From contig NC_084687.1 in assembly GCF_028389875.1 (NCBI RefSeq), positions 4,624,157 to 4,688,156 of the forward strand: a stretch of 64,000 nt of DNA, written 5' to 3'. Below the pieces are notes generated by a model that saw only the letters and a list, made by a program, of their open reading frames with translations, was not told where the DNA came from and did not search any database. Below, piece by piece: positions 15,801 through 27,325 of this stretch (its first letter is position 1; every line of letters starts with the position of its first letter). A program made the position numbers and the translations under genes. This DNA is from Rhea pennata. Lineage: Eukaryota; Chordata; Aves; Rheiformes; Rheidae.

Positions 15801-18800
15801 GTTTGAGATGCAGAAATTAAAACAAGACAAGATTTCAAAACATTTCTCCCTCATTTTCTTTTCTTGCCAATCAACTAGTCTTTTAAAATCCTAAGCAAGT
15901 GAAACAGAACAGCAGCTAGAAATTTTTTGTATGGATTTTAAAGAAATATCGCTAACTTAGAAATGAATCAAATCACAGTGCACAATTTATCTGAAGGCAA
16001 AAAAGGATTTCAGGTTTTTTTATTTGTCCAGCAAATAAAAACAAGACAACAATCCCAGATGTTCAGCAGTCATCAGTGCTTATTTGTAGAGCATCTGTAA
16101 ACACATCCACATCCCAGTACAGGAGGCTGCTGCTGCTTCCACAATTTGAAAACAAGCCAATGATCTGACCTGGCCTTCACTTTTACTGCTGGATCTGACC
16201 CAAGGTCTTCGCAGTTTTCTTATCAACAAAGAATTAGATAGAGAGATTTGCATGTCCTTTTGCTCTGCTCAACCAATGTTCCTGTTCTGCACATAGAATA
16301 AAAATCTATACCACTAACACTCCTTTCCTACATGGGCAAAATGAGATGAAGAAAGGCAATAACATGAGTAGCACATTTTCAATTTCAACCGTCCATATGT
16401 CCAGCCTGCCCACTCTATCTGCCTGATACATAAGACACATAAGAAACAATTTCACTTGTTCACAAGCACTTTTTTTGTTCCTTCCTGATGGAATTACTCC
16501 TTAATTGCATATCATGAATCCTGTTCTGGCTGAAAATCTTTTCTATGAATTACAGGCAGTATCTGCTATTGCCCTCACCACAACGTGTCAACACACCAGA
16601 ACAAGGTAGGAAACGAGGGACTTGATTTGCAAAATATTAGATTGTTAATTTTCTTTAACAATTTGAGATCAGCTGAAGTCCAATTCCATAACATGTTATC
16701 TTAATAAATTATCCCACTAAGAGGTTAGAGTTCATCACATTAATGTGTCTTGAGATGAGATGACAAATGGACAAGAGACAGAAAGAGGGAAAAATGAATT
16801 TGGTTTTGATGTCACAATCCTGTATCTCAAAAAACTGTTCCTAAACCCATCTAATTTTATTATAAATGGCAAATCATTTTCCTTCTTCACTGACTCACTC
16901 ATTTCTATAGTATCCAAAACCACAGGTCCGGTAGCCAGATTATCAAAATCATCTTAAATTTTGTTGTACTCTTTTTTTGAAACTTTTAAAGTAGATTTTT
17001 TAGTCTACCTTTTTTAAAAAAAGTATTTTTATTTTCTATCATTAATATTATATTTTCTCAAAATAAAGTAATGATTGTGAGAAGGATCTTCATCCTCTCT
17101 CACATTCAGGTGTATTAACTATTCTTAGTTAAATAGATTTGCTTCTAGTCTTAGTCTGATGACAGATTAACTCATGACTGGTAGGATTATAGACTTACCT
17201 CTGGAAGTAAATCACTTTTGAATCCCGAGTTATAACTATTAGTTCTTTAAAGCTTAGCTGAACAGCTTTTGGTATGTCTTTTGTATTTTTGAAAGAATGA
17301 TTAAGCATCATGAAATCCAATCTAAGGGCTCTTCCTAAAAATTCCAGTGAATAAACAGTTGATTTGATTTTTTTTTTAAACACCTGCAGAATTTTACTTG
17401 GACTTTTTCCTCAAAACAATGAATAGTATTTTAAGTCTAGAATACTTGCCCTTAAAAAAAAATTTTTTTTTGAGTTTGTGTGGCTTTTAATCACATTGAA
17501 AAAAAAAACTTTGCTGTTGTCCTTGGAGAGAAAAAGCTATCCACATCAATCTGCTCCTCGCTACTCAGCATGGTGCTTTTGTTCCCTTTACATCTCTCTA
17601 GCTGCAAAAGACATGACCAATTCTATAGAGACTGAAAGTGAAGCATTTGCACAGAGCAACAAGCTAATGACTCTTCTCTACTGAAGATACCAAGTATACA
17701 TTCAAGCATTGCTTATTCTTAGATGAAATATAAAATATTCCATATAACGACATATGAAATTGTAGTGCCGTCAGCAACTCATTTTTTTCTTTAGAGATCA
17801 CTACACACAAAGTAATACAGAAGAAGCTATTAAGCAGCTATCTAAACAGGATCATTATTTCAGTTTCCTCCTTCCCCAGCATTCCCTGCAGTGACATTAG
17901 TAAGGAAAGTGAGAGGTGTCCTTTCCATATACTTTTGATTTGGGGAAGAGGGTGGAGATATTTAGCCATCAATCCCTTAGTTTCATTCGAACGGGAGCCA
18001 AGTTGGTTCAAAGAGCTGCCTTAACTCATTACTTTTGCCTTCTATGTTTCCATGACAAGAGATATGGGATAGTGAGCACAGAAAGAGTTTCCCCTAAAAG
18101 GCAAAAAAGAAGACAACTCTAACTACCGAAGATGGATACTGGACGGAAAAGCTGGAGACTTCCCTCCTCCGGAAGCATGATTGCCATAATTATATGGCTT
18201 AGTTGCACCCTGACGAGCTACAGATAACAGGTCTTCTAGGGTTCCCAGCCCACACTGTAAACCACTGATCTATACCCCAGCCAGATGATAGCTTTTATTA
18301 TTATTATTTAATAAAGGACAAATCAAGTTTTGGTTAATTCATCATTAAGAACTCCCTAGCTCTTACTAAAGTAGCTGCAATTTTCAAATTGGAACATACC
18401 ATTTCTCACTTTTCCTTCATGACTGGAAAAAAAATAAAAATCCAAAAGTTGACATTTTTATTTAGTTCTAGCAACACATCTATATGCACACACACATTAA
18501 TATATAGACGTACATATACTAGAGAAACTAGTGTCCATACTTCAGAGGATTAAACCCATTTTCACCTGTTCTGAGGTCCTGTTAACAAACAAATCTTAAA
18601 GCACTACATATTTCTGCCATCTTCAGGCGGAGATGTTTGCTATTCCCCTGTAATCATTCTGCCAGGCTTTCTCCTGTAAAGCTCTCATTCTGTGCTATGC
18701 CAATATGCGATAAGGGTCTTGAAATTTTGGAAAAATGGACCCAAAGTAGCAACTTCCTCTGCTTTGTACTTAAGGTATGTGACTACTTCCTTCAACAAAC

Positions 18801-19569
18801 AAGCTCGTTCAAGATAGCTTCACCGTTAAGGCTTTGGTTTGCCTTTTTACATCAGCTCTTAGACCTACTCCTCCACCTAGAAAGCCTAACAACTACTGGG
18901 AAGTTTAGAAAACCAGGGTGATGATAAAAGCAAACCCCAGTTAGTCACACATTACCTCCTGATTTGACTGAATTATACAAATTTGCATGCGGGGGGGAGA
19001 GGCATGCTAAACTGTATTTGCTAAAGTGCATGTTATGAAAAAATTATTTGCTCTTATAGACCATAGCTCAATATTTATGTAGATAATGCTCAAGCTAGAA
19101 GTCAGCCACAAATCTATACAATTTTCTTAATACACACGGCACTTGTTTTTCAGTTGGAATGCTTTTAACATGCAACATAATGTGAAATTCTAAACTAGCT
19201 AAAACTAGTTGGTAAAGTTAGCTTCAGAACTAATCAAGAGAACAACCCTGTACCACCACATCCAAAGAATGAAAGGATTTAATATACAATACAGTTTTGC
19301 TGTTTGAATAAAAGGAAAGCACATTTGCCTTGAACTTTTTGGAATAGATTCAGTGTTAGAGCTATTGATCCTTTCCAGGAGCCTGGGGAACAAAGCAATA
19401 GTAGGACAGAAACACAAGCCAGCATTGACTGCCCTTCTTAAGACACTCTTTTAGTAATTCTAACTAAAAGCTACTTGTCACTTTATCTGCATATCCACCT
19501 ATACAGGCTGCAAAGATCCTTATTCCATACCATTTTTATTTAGAGTTCAAAACCTTGAATTGTCTTCAG

Positions 19570-19860
19570 AGGCTTTTCATTGCCTGTGAGAGAGAGAGAA
19601 TGTAATTATAGGACAGTATTTCTTAATCAAATCTAAGCCGCCCACTGAAAGTGAATGGGAAAATATGGTTGCAAGGCAATGCTTCTCAATCAAATGGACG
19701 GATTTGCCTTTCAAAGTGAATAAGGGAATGTGGCTGTGGTCACCATTTCTTAATCAGCTCAGCTGATGTCCTATAGAAGGTCTCAATGGAAGAACACAGC
19801 TGTGGCCCATAACTCTTGACTTGATCTTCCATGGTTTGACTGAAAAGACTGAAAAGAACA
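19570..19860. repeat. degenerate tandem array, period about 63-65 bp
   Basis: The anchor TTCTTAATCA (with variant TTCTCAATCA) starts at 19620, 19683 and 19747. A second anchor, GTGAAT/GTGAGA-like followed by GGGAATGTGG-like bases, recurs near 19586, 19651, 19716 and 19781. A third, ACTGAAA, recurs at 19643 and about 19838, three periods apart. Several independent anchors share one period, so this looks like four to five diverged copies of an old tandem repeat. Confidence 0.6.
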
Positions 19861-19926
19861 TAAATGCACTAAAGCTTTTCTCCACTAAATTGGTTCTTTC
19901 AAAACCGTCACTGGGTTCACCCAGAG

Positions 19927-19945
19927 AAAAAAAAAAAAAAAAAAA
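19927..19945. repeat. poly-A run (19 A)
   Basis: Homopolymer in the USP49 intron just right of the degenerate tandem array. No associated element was recognised. Confidence 0.85.
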
Positions 19946-22900
19946 TTCCTTTTCAGCACACTTGGTTAGAACTTGGATATAAAAGTTCTCATTACATATA
20001 CATTACAGACTGAGGTTTACTATAATACATCAAACTATTATTATTTTCACTTGAAGATATAGTATGTTATTTATCAATTCCAATTTTCTATAGAGATTCC
20101 TATGTCTGAATAGGTGTTTTTTCTTTAGTTAAAGCACCTTTTTGCATCTCAGTTAGGAAAGTTATGAAACACCCAAAAAGCATAGTTTCAGTCAGATTTT
20201 TTTAAGATTGTATTTGTTACACTAAATACATATCAAATGCACTCATACGAGCTCTGAGCTATCAGATCCATACATTTCAAATTTCTGTCTGCATTTGAAA
20301 ATATGGTTGAATTTAGCAAGACAAGAAAGAGAGCATGTGTGCGTTGTGGGGAGAAAAGAAGATAAACTGAAAAGAGGTTCTGTGTTTTAAATAGCTGTAT
20401 ATATTTTTCTTCTACTTTTTCACTAAAGGTCTTAAAAGGTCAGACTTTTGCGTGAATTACATCATAATTTCTTCATCAAGGAAACTTAGCTAGTAAGTCT
20501 TCTTCAAAACATCTTTTACAGTGAAGGTGTGCCCCCAACAAGTTTGCCATTTTCTCAGTTTTCACCACAGTGATCTTTGACTGCGGTGGAGAGGAGGTGT
20601 CATGGTCACTATATGCTCATTACCACCTAGTGAGCAAAAGCTGATTAACAACAGGTAGCACAAAGCAGCCAAGTTTATTTTGGTGCCACCTATTCTATGT
20701 GGAGTAAAGATAGTAAATCACTTGGTAACACTGTAGCAAAAGGTACAGTTTTCCTTCAAAAACAACAGAATGCAGCACAATAGAATGCACTCTAATTTGC
20801 ATTTTGCTCTACATTGCGTGATATGAAATACTGCAAATACAGAAATAGCTATACACAAAGCATTTAAAACTTAAATCACTGGGACACTTGCAAACATAAG
20901 AATCTCCAAATCTGTTTTTACCTACTTTCCCTTTAATCTTTCACCTACTTTCACTTCAATCTTTTTTGTTTCAGTAATGCATCATAGCTGCTCCACAGCA
21001 CTGCTGCCAGTTACACGAAGCCCACATGCGAGGGCTGCAATTCAGTAGCTTACAAGCTACATATGACTCAGGAGACTTGCATTAACCATCTTTGATCTAA
21101 ACTGTTATAAAAACAAAAGTGACAGGAGTTAGCATTAGCACATGCAGAGATAAGAACACGCAACCAGCACACTGTCATCTGTAAACTGAATTTAAAAAAT
21201 GTATTTGCTTCTGTTAAAGAATTAGTTGAAGTTGCTTAGCACTGCTTATGCGCTCCAGTGCAATAATTCACTAAGGTTTTCATACTGATGAGGATAGTCT
21301 TCCATTCACTAGGAACGGGGTGTGTGCTTTTTTCTGTACAACATACCCGCATCAACTCAACAGTCTGTTCATTGTGGTTAAGTGTTTAAGAAAGGTGAAG
21401 TGTCAATACACAAAGTGATTAACAATAGACCGCTTAGACCAGAACATCTCTAAAGGTTTCATTACCCAAAAGGGGCGTGAGGGGGGGAATCCTTGATGAA
21501 ATATTCAGGATGAAAACCACAAAGGTGGTTAAACAAAGTGAGAAACTTTCAATGTCTCATCCACCAGAGAGAATCCTTGTAAAGAATTTACGCTCAGTAT
21601 TAAAGTATCAGGTAAACTATCTTTCAGAGTGTATAAGACAATACAGCTCAAATTAAGCTGTTGCTAATGAGCTGGTATATTTTCCTCTCCCATTTAATCT
21701 CAATTACTGTACAGGAAAAGTCTCCAAACATCTCAATATCTTTCTATTCATTTCTAAAGAACATTAAAAAAAAAAAAAGCCTTAGTTTGCTTTTGACTCA
21801 TAGTTTAGGTCAGCTTCAGAAAAACTTTTACACCCCCCCAAAAAAAAATAGATACAAAGGGATTCATACATATCTCACATGAGAGAAGCTGAATTTTGTA
21901 TTTCCATGCTGGCTGTCTAGCTATTCTAACTCTATCAGCTAGTATCTTCTAATGCCTGAGAAAACAACTAAATTTCACTTAGATGCCCAACAAAAGTCCT
22001 AAGAAATTTCAATGTAGGAATGGCTATTAAGAGAGAGAAAAAAAATACAACAGCTCAATAAAAATAGGATCATAAAGGCCCACTCAGGCATTTATACCAC
22101 CTTTGCCATTAGTGACAGTATTTCTTGCAGCTCATTCTTAGATGCTCAAACAGTAATTATTAAGAAACAATTAGCAAATAAGTGCATTTTAGCCCTGAAG
22201 AAAAAAGCTGTAATGCTTGATGAGGACAGAGATGAATTCCAAACACACAAACATCAAATGAAGGATTATCATAGTGGGAAGAAATCTACTACAGCAAGAA
22301 ACTGAACTCAAGAGCTTTACATCCAGAAGCAGAAGGCTATTTACCAAGCTAAAACTGACTCTTCTTTTTTGTCAGTAGTATTCCTATGATTAGCAACATA
22401 ACATAGAAAAGATGTAGCCTGTGCAAAGGCCTCTCCCCTTGAGTCCACCAATGCAAGTACTATTCAGACCAAGTGTTGTTTCATTTTGCAAGCCACAGCA
22501 CATGAGGCTTATTCACAATTTATCCATTCTTACAGGCCTCCAACATGTCTTGTCAACCACAACGTTTTGTACCACATGTAATCTGAATCTCCACAATAAC
22601 TGCAGTGACAGATTCATTAGCAACAATTAATCTTCATATACAAAACAGACGAGTAAATCTGCAATGTTAAGTTACTAGTTTTAACACTCTATAAAGCACC
22701 GCATACATGACTATTGTTGAGCCATGATCCTGTATAGGTAATTTAAAACAAACAGAACTTGCACAAGACCAAGAAATACTCCAGACCCGAAATTTCAAAA
22801 CATCTTTTTCACTGGAAGTCAAATAGCATTAACCCTAAGAACGATTAGGACGAAAATAAACAAGTGTTTACAATTTGCAGCATCATGTTTGAATGCCTGC

Positions 22901-24202
22901 CTAACTCAGAGACATTAAATACTGTTCACGGTTGACATGTAATTGTCATATACTTGCACCTATGCTATTTTCAAAGCAATTAAAAAACACCACAAGATTT
23001 TGTTGCCCCTTCTTTTTAAATCACACCAGTATGTTTGACAACTGTTAAACAACAGCAATCGCCAAATTCAGCTAGTCAGCTCAAACATAGCAGCAAAAAT
23101 TCAGTGAGGAACACCAGCATTGTATTTACAGCTAGCTGCATGCAGGGTGCGTTTCCAACCACTGCTATAGGAGTTGCACTTATTTATGCCCAGGGTGAGT
23201 TTAATCTGTACCTTTCATGGAGAATTCTTATTTTCATGACTCCATTTGTTCACTAACTTATCTGCTTTCATCCTCTCCGTCCCACTCCCAATCCTCACTG
23301 TTCAATTCTTCCTATCCCCATTCTCACATCTCATTTGTGCTGTTTCCTTTTCTCAAGAAGTACCTCAGATCTCTTACCTACCAACGGTCCCCATTCCTAC
23401 TTCCTCCCTGACACCTTTTTTTCCTGATTCCAATCTCACCTCCATCACACCTTTTAATCTGCGCTCCTTACTTTTTTTGCCTTGTTCACAGGAGAACAAT
23501 TCATGCTGCTTTAGGAGAAGCTCCTGATGAAGTCAATTAGAATTTTTCTCAGCTAAGGGGTAAGCAGTGCATATCAGATCTTTCACTGCATGCTCATCGG
23601 GTTCTAGCAAACAGCATCTCTGAAGCAGCACTATATAAAAGGACCAAATTTTGCAAAATTGCACCCAAGATAGCTCAGCGACTTCAACGGATAGCAGGAT
23701 CCTTCTCTGATTAAAACTACAAGTGAAAAGTAAAGATTCGTTTCACCTACATGTTTTAAAATAACTAGGCATTTTCATTGTATCTGTCAACATTCTTCCA
23801 CTAACTATATTTGGAGATTAGGAGTTACTCTGATGTACAAATCATACTTGTTTTTGCTGTGCTCTATTTCATGTAACACTCTTAGCAGGTACGTTTCTTG
23901 AGATTAGCAGCTTTTCTAGGATTTACTCATGTTTGTATGGGTTCATACACACAAGCAGTTATCGGGGGGAGGGAGAGACAGGGAAGAGCATTTGCAGGAG
24001 GAAATTCAGGTTACTGTCATTCCACTTGCCTTGAATTATATTTTAAAAGCAATTTAAAAGTCTACTTTTCTTCTCAAAACTGATACTAACAATCAAGAGA
24101 TTTAAACACAAGGTGCCCTCAGTCTCTTCCAACCCCCATAAATTTCTGTCTTTGGGAAGATACAGGCAGCATTGGAAAAGGCATAGAAAAATAAAAAGCT
24201 TC

Positions 24203-24219
24203 AAAAAAAAAAAAAAAAA
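24203..24219. repeat. poly-A run (17 A)
   Basis: Homopolymer shortly before the base composition changes from AT-rich to GC-rich. Confidence 0.85.
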
Positions 24220-24870
24220 GGAAAAAAGAAATAATCAGTATAATCAGTTAACACTGATGCTTCTAAACTCATTTTTCTTTCTTCCACTCTTCCTCCTCTC
24301 CACCCTACTCTGCCATTCCAAAACACATTCACGTTTTCAAGCAATTTTTTTAATCAGAAAAAAAAATGCCTTACTCTCCACCGTGCTAAATAACCGCAAT
24401 TTGCGGAATTCACGCCAAAACCCACAACTCGCAGGGGTTTCACCAAAATCGCGGGCAGGATAAGACACCCCCCCGCCCCCCCCGAGAGGCCAGCTATGCC
24501 ATCCCCTTCGCAGCACCGGATCCCTCTCCGGTCCCGAGGCTTTGGCCAAACGCTCACACTTATTTTACCTACCCAAACCGATAACGCGCTGCCTGGAGGG
24601 GGGGATGGAGGGGGGGGGGGTGCGGGCGCGCTGCCGGACCACCCCAGATCCGCCGAGCAGCCCCGCAAGGAGCAGGGAGCGCCGGCAGCAGCGCCGGGCC
24701 GGTCCCCCCGCGCCGCACAAAGGGGAAGTTGCGGAGCGGGCGGCGAGGGCCGAGGGCAGCGCGGGGCTCCCGCCCGCAGACAAAGGCGGCCGCGCCGCGG
24801 CCCCCGGTCGGCGCCCGCCGAGGATCGGGGGGGGGGGGGGGCTCGACCCTCTCCCCCGGGTCCCGCGCCG

Positions 24871-25790
24871 GGACACGACCCTCCTCAGAGCCCCCCTCAG
24901 AGGAAGCTTCTCGGGGGGGGGGACACGACCCTCCTCAGAGCCCCCCTCAGAGGGAGCTTCTCGGGGGGGGGGGGGGGGAACACGACCCTCCTCAGAGCGA
25001 GCTTCTCGGGGGGGGGGGGGAACACGACCCTCCTCAGAGCCCCCCTCAGAGGGAGCTTCTCGGGGGGGGGGGGAACACGACCCTCCTCAGAGCCCCCCTC
25101 AGAGGAAGCTTCTCGGGGGGGGGGGGAACACGACCCTCCTCAGAGCCCCCCTCAGAGGAAGCTTCTCGGGGGGGGGGGAGGGACACGACCCTCCTCAGAG
25201 GGAGCTTCTCGGGGGGGGGGGGGGGACGACACGACCCTCCTCAGAGCCCCCCTCAGAGGGAGCTTCTCGGGGGGGGGCGGGGACACGACCCTCCTCAGAG
25301 CCCCCCTCAGAGGAAGCTTCTCGGGGGGGGGGAGGGACACGACCCTCCTCAGAGGGAGCTTCTCGGGGGGGGGGGGGGGACACGACCCTCCTCAGAGCCC
25401 CCCTCGGAGGGAGCTTCTCGGGGGGGGGGACACACGACCCTCCTCAGAGCCCCCCTCAGAGGGAGCTTCTCGGGGGGGGGGAACACGACCCTCCTCAGAG
25501 CCCCCCTCGGAGGGAGCTTCTCGGGGAGGACGGGACCCTCCTCAGAGCTCCCTCCCAAGAGAAGCCTGGAGGGGACGGGGCCCTCCTCAGAGCCCCCCCC
25601 CCCCTCCTCCAGAGGGAGCCCCTCGGCGGGGACCCTCCTCGGACACCCCCCCCTAGAGGGGGCCCTTCGGGGGGGGGGGGGAACGACCCTCCTCAGAGCC
25701 CCCCTCAGAGGGAGCCTCTCGGGGGGGACGGGACCCTCCTCGGACACCCCCCCCACCCCCCAGAGGGAGCCCCTCGCGGGAGGGGTGGGT
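24871..25790. repeat. G-rich minisatellite, unit about 50 bp, 13 clear plus about 5 diverged copies
   Basis: Each unit reads roughly ACACGACCCTCCTCAGAG, then CCCCCCTCAGAGG(G/A), AGCTTCTCG and a run of 8-14 G. Clear copies start near 24873, 24922, 24980, 25022, 25075, 25128, 25182, 25230, 25282, 25336, 25380, 25433 and 25484. Copies near 24980, 25182 and 25336 lack the middle CCCCCCTCAGAG block. Copies from 25531 on are diverged. The unit has no stop in several frames, so long false reading frames appear. The repeated G runs could form quadruplexes, and assembly errors are likely here. Confidence 0.93.
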
Positions 25791-26075
25791 CCTCCAAGGA
25801 CCTTTCTCAGCCCCCCTCCCAAAGGCGCCTCTCTGTCGTGGGGGTGGGGGGGGTGAGGAAAGGGCTCGCCCCCCCCCCCAAGTGTGCCCCCTTGCCGGGG
25901 GGGGGGCCTCTCTCACCCCCCCCTCGGGCTGCCCCTTGGCGAGGAGCGGACCCTTCTCACCCTCCCCTCGCAGCGCTGCCCTGGGGGGCGGGGGGGGGGG
26001 CGGACCCCTTCCCCCCCCCCCCCCGTGCCACCTCACGCCCCCCCCTCCCCTAGGGGGCGGTAGAGGACCCGCCCC
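25791..26075. repeat. diverged C/G-homopolymer tail of the minisatellite
   Basis: Runs of C (8-13) and G (7-11) alternate with CCTCTCA- and GGGCTCGCC-like words that look like decayed copies of the neighbouring unit. No exon is supported. Confidence 0.6.
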
Positions 26076-26177
26076 CCCCCCCCAACGGCCCCTTTATTTA
26101 CCGCCATCATCAGCACGCGCGAGCTGTCACCGAGCGCGAGACACCCCAACCGGCGCCGGCCACGCCCTCTCCCCGCC

Positions 26178-26280
26178 CATTGGCCTCCCGCCTCGCCCCG
26201 CCCCGCCCCGCCATTGGCTGGAGAGCACGCCACACAACGCTCGTCCCTTCCCTCCCCCCACCCCCCGCCCCGGCCGTTCC
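26178..26280 (-). promoter_or_regulatory. CCAAT and GC boxes in CpG-island promoter
   Basis: Two ATTGG motifs (inverted CCAAT) at about 26179 and 26213 flank a cluster of CCGCCCC/CCCCGCC GC boxes. This arrangement is typical of TATA-less NF-Y/Sp1 promoters. Direction cannot be settled from the motifs; USP49 lies on the minus side. Confidence 0.5.
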
Positions 26281-26300
26281 ACACTCCATTCACGGGCGCT

Positions 26301-26560
26301 GCTTACGCGAATTCCGTACGGCGCTAGGGCAGCGGCGACGAGCGGAACCCGCTCCCGACCCTGACGCTAACGGCGCGGTGCTCGCACCGCTGGACGTCGT
26401 TTGCGCAGCCTACGCCGAGGAAGGAGCGGGGCTCTGGTGCAACTTACGACTTTTGCGTAGCCGCTAGGGAGAGCTCTTCAATGGCTTACGGCTGAGTAGA
26501 GGGAGGGCAGCGTTGAGGGGCGGGGACTGCCTGGGCCCTGCCCCGAACGGTGACGTAGCG
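26301..26560 (-). promoter_or_regulatory. candidate non-coding first exon region of USP49
   Basis: Three good donor sequences face the minus direction in unique CpG-rich DNA: GTAAGC (26306 down), GTAAGT (26447 down) and GTAAGC (26489 down). One of them could end a leader exon that splices to the acceptor at 5044. The choice among them cannot be made without transcript data. Confidence 0.35.
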
Positions 26561-26717
26561 GCGCTTTGTGAATCCCAGGCTGAAGTTTGGTTGAGTCACA
26601 GGAGGGTAAATAAGGATGTTTCGAAGACAAAGAGACTCTTAAAGGGGCAGCGCGGGAGGTGGCGTGTCACCGCAGGGGCCGGCGGAGGCGGCAGCGGCCG
26701 GGGGGACACGGGGGGTG

Positions 26718-27325
26718 ACGGGGCCCCTGAGGTGACTCTGGGGGCGGTGACACCCCACAGGGCCCCTGAGGTGACTATGGGGCAGTGACACCCCACAGGC
26801 CAGGAGGTGACAAGGCCCCTGAGGTGACTCTGGGGGTAGTGACACCCCACAGGGCCCCTGAGGTGACTCTGGGGGCAATGACACCCCACAGGGCCCCTGA
26901 GGTGACTACGGGAGTGGTGACACCCCACAGGGCCCCTGAGGTGACTCTGGGGGCAATGACACCCCACAGGGCCCCTGAGGTGACTACGGGGGCGGTGACA
27001 CCCCACAGGGCCCCTGAGGTGACTCTGGGGGCAATGACACCCCACAGGGCCCCTGAGGTGACTACGGGGGCGGTGACACCCCACAGGGCCCCTGAGGTGA
27101 CTCTGGGGGCGGTGACATCCCACAGGGCCAGGAGGTGACTCTGGGGGCGGTGACACCCCACAGGGCCAGGAGGTGACAGGGCCCCTGAGGTGACTCTGGG
27201 GGCGGTGACACCCCACAGGGCCAGGAGGTGACTCTGGGGGCGGTGACACCCCACAGGGCCAGGAGGTGACAGGGCCCCTGAGGTGACTCTGGGGGCGGTG
27301 ACACCCCACAGGGCCAGGAGCTGAC
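26718..27325. repeat. 39-bp minisatellite with higher-order structure
   Basis: The unit is about GGGCCCCTGAGGTGACTCTG followed by GGGGCGGTGACACCCCACA, with some 15 copies. Between about 26852 and 27085 copies alternate between ACTCTGGGGGCAATGAC and ACTACGGGGGCGGTGAC types, giving a 78-bp dimer three times. From about 27125 a 93-bp composite containing GGGCCAGGAGGTGAC occurs twice. The layered periods suggest recent unequal exchange. Long frames across it, such as a 243-codon minus frame, come from the repeat. Confidence 0.93.

Larger units (their letters stand above)
5045..24480 (-). other. probable long 5' intron of USP49; no recognisable exon
   Basis: About 19 kb of AT-rich DNA upstream of the first coding exon. 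All open frames are short (at most about 120 codons) and none resembles a known protein. The USP49 coding exon begins with an acceptor, so a leader exon lies upstream, most simply in the CpG island near 26.3 kb. Inside are a TG/TA microsatellite, a TTTA microsatellite, poly-A runs and a degenerate ~65-bp tandem array, listed separately. I saw no tRNA, snoRNA or transposon terminus. Confidence 0.6.
24481..26600. promoter_or_regulatory. GC-rich block / CpG island around the putative USP49 promoter
   Basis: GC content rises sharply near 24.4 kb. The block holds unique CpG-rich DNA (24.5-24.85 kb), a poly-G minisatellite (24.87-26.07 kb) and another CpG-rich unique segment (26.1-26.6 kb) with GC boxes and two inverted CCAAT boxes. 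It is the only CpG-rich segment upstream of the USP49 coding exons within the window, so it is the natural candidate for that gene's promoter. Confidence 0.6.

Noticed and set aside
24496-26053. Long overlapping open frames (up to 503 codons) in all plus frames and some minus frames
   Set aside because: They come from a stop-free G-rich tandem repeat; the translations are the repeat unit read in several frames (TTLLRAPLRGSF, DPPQSPPQR), not a protein.
24871-27325. Regularly spaced repeats resembling a CRISPR array
   Set aside because: Repeats are directly adjacent, with no unique spacers, and the context is a vertebrate nuclear genome.
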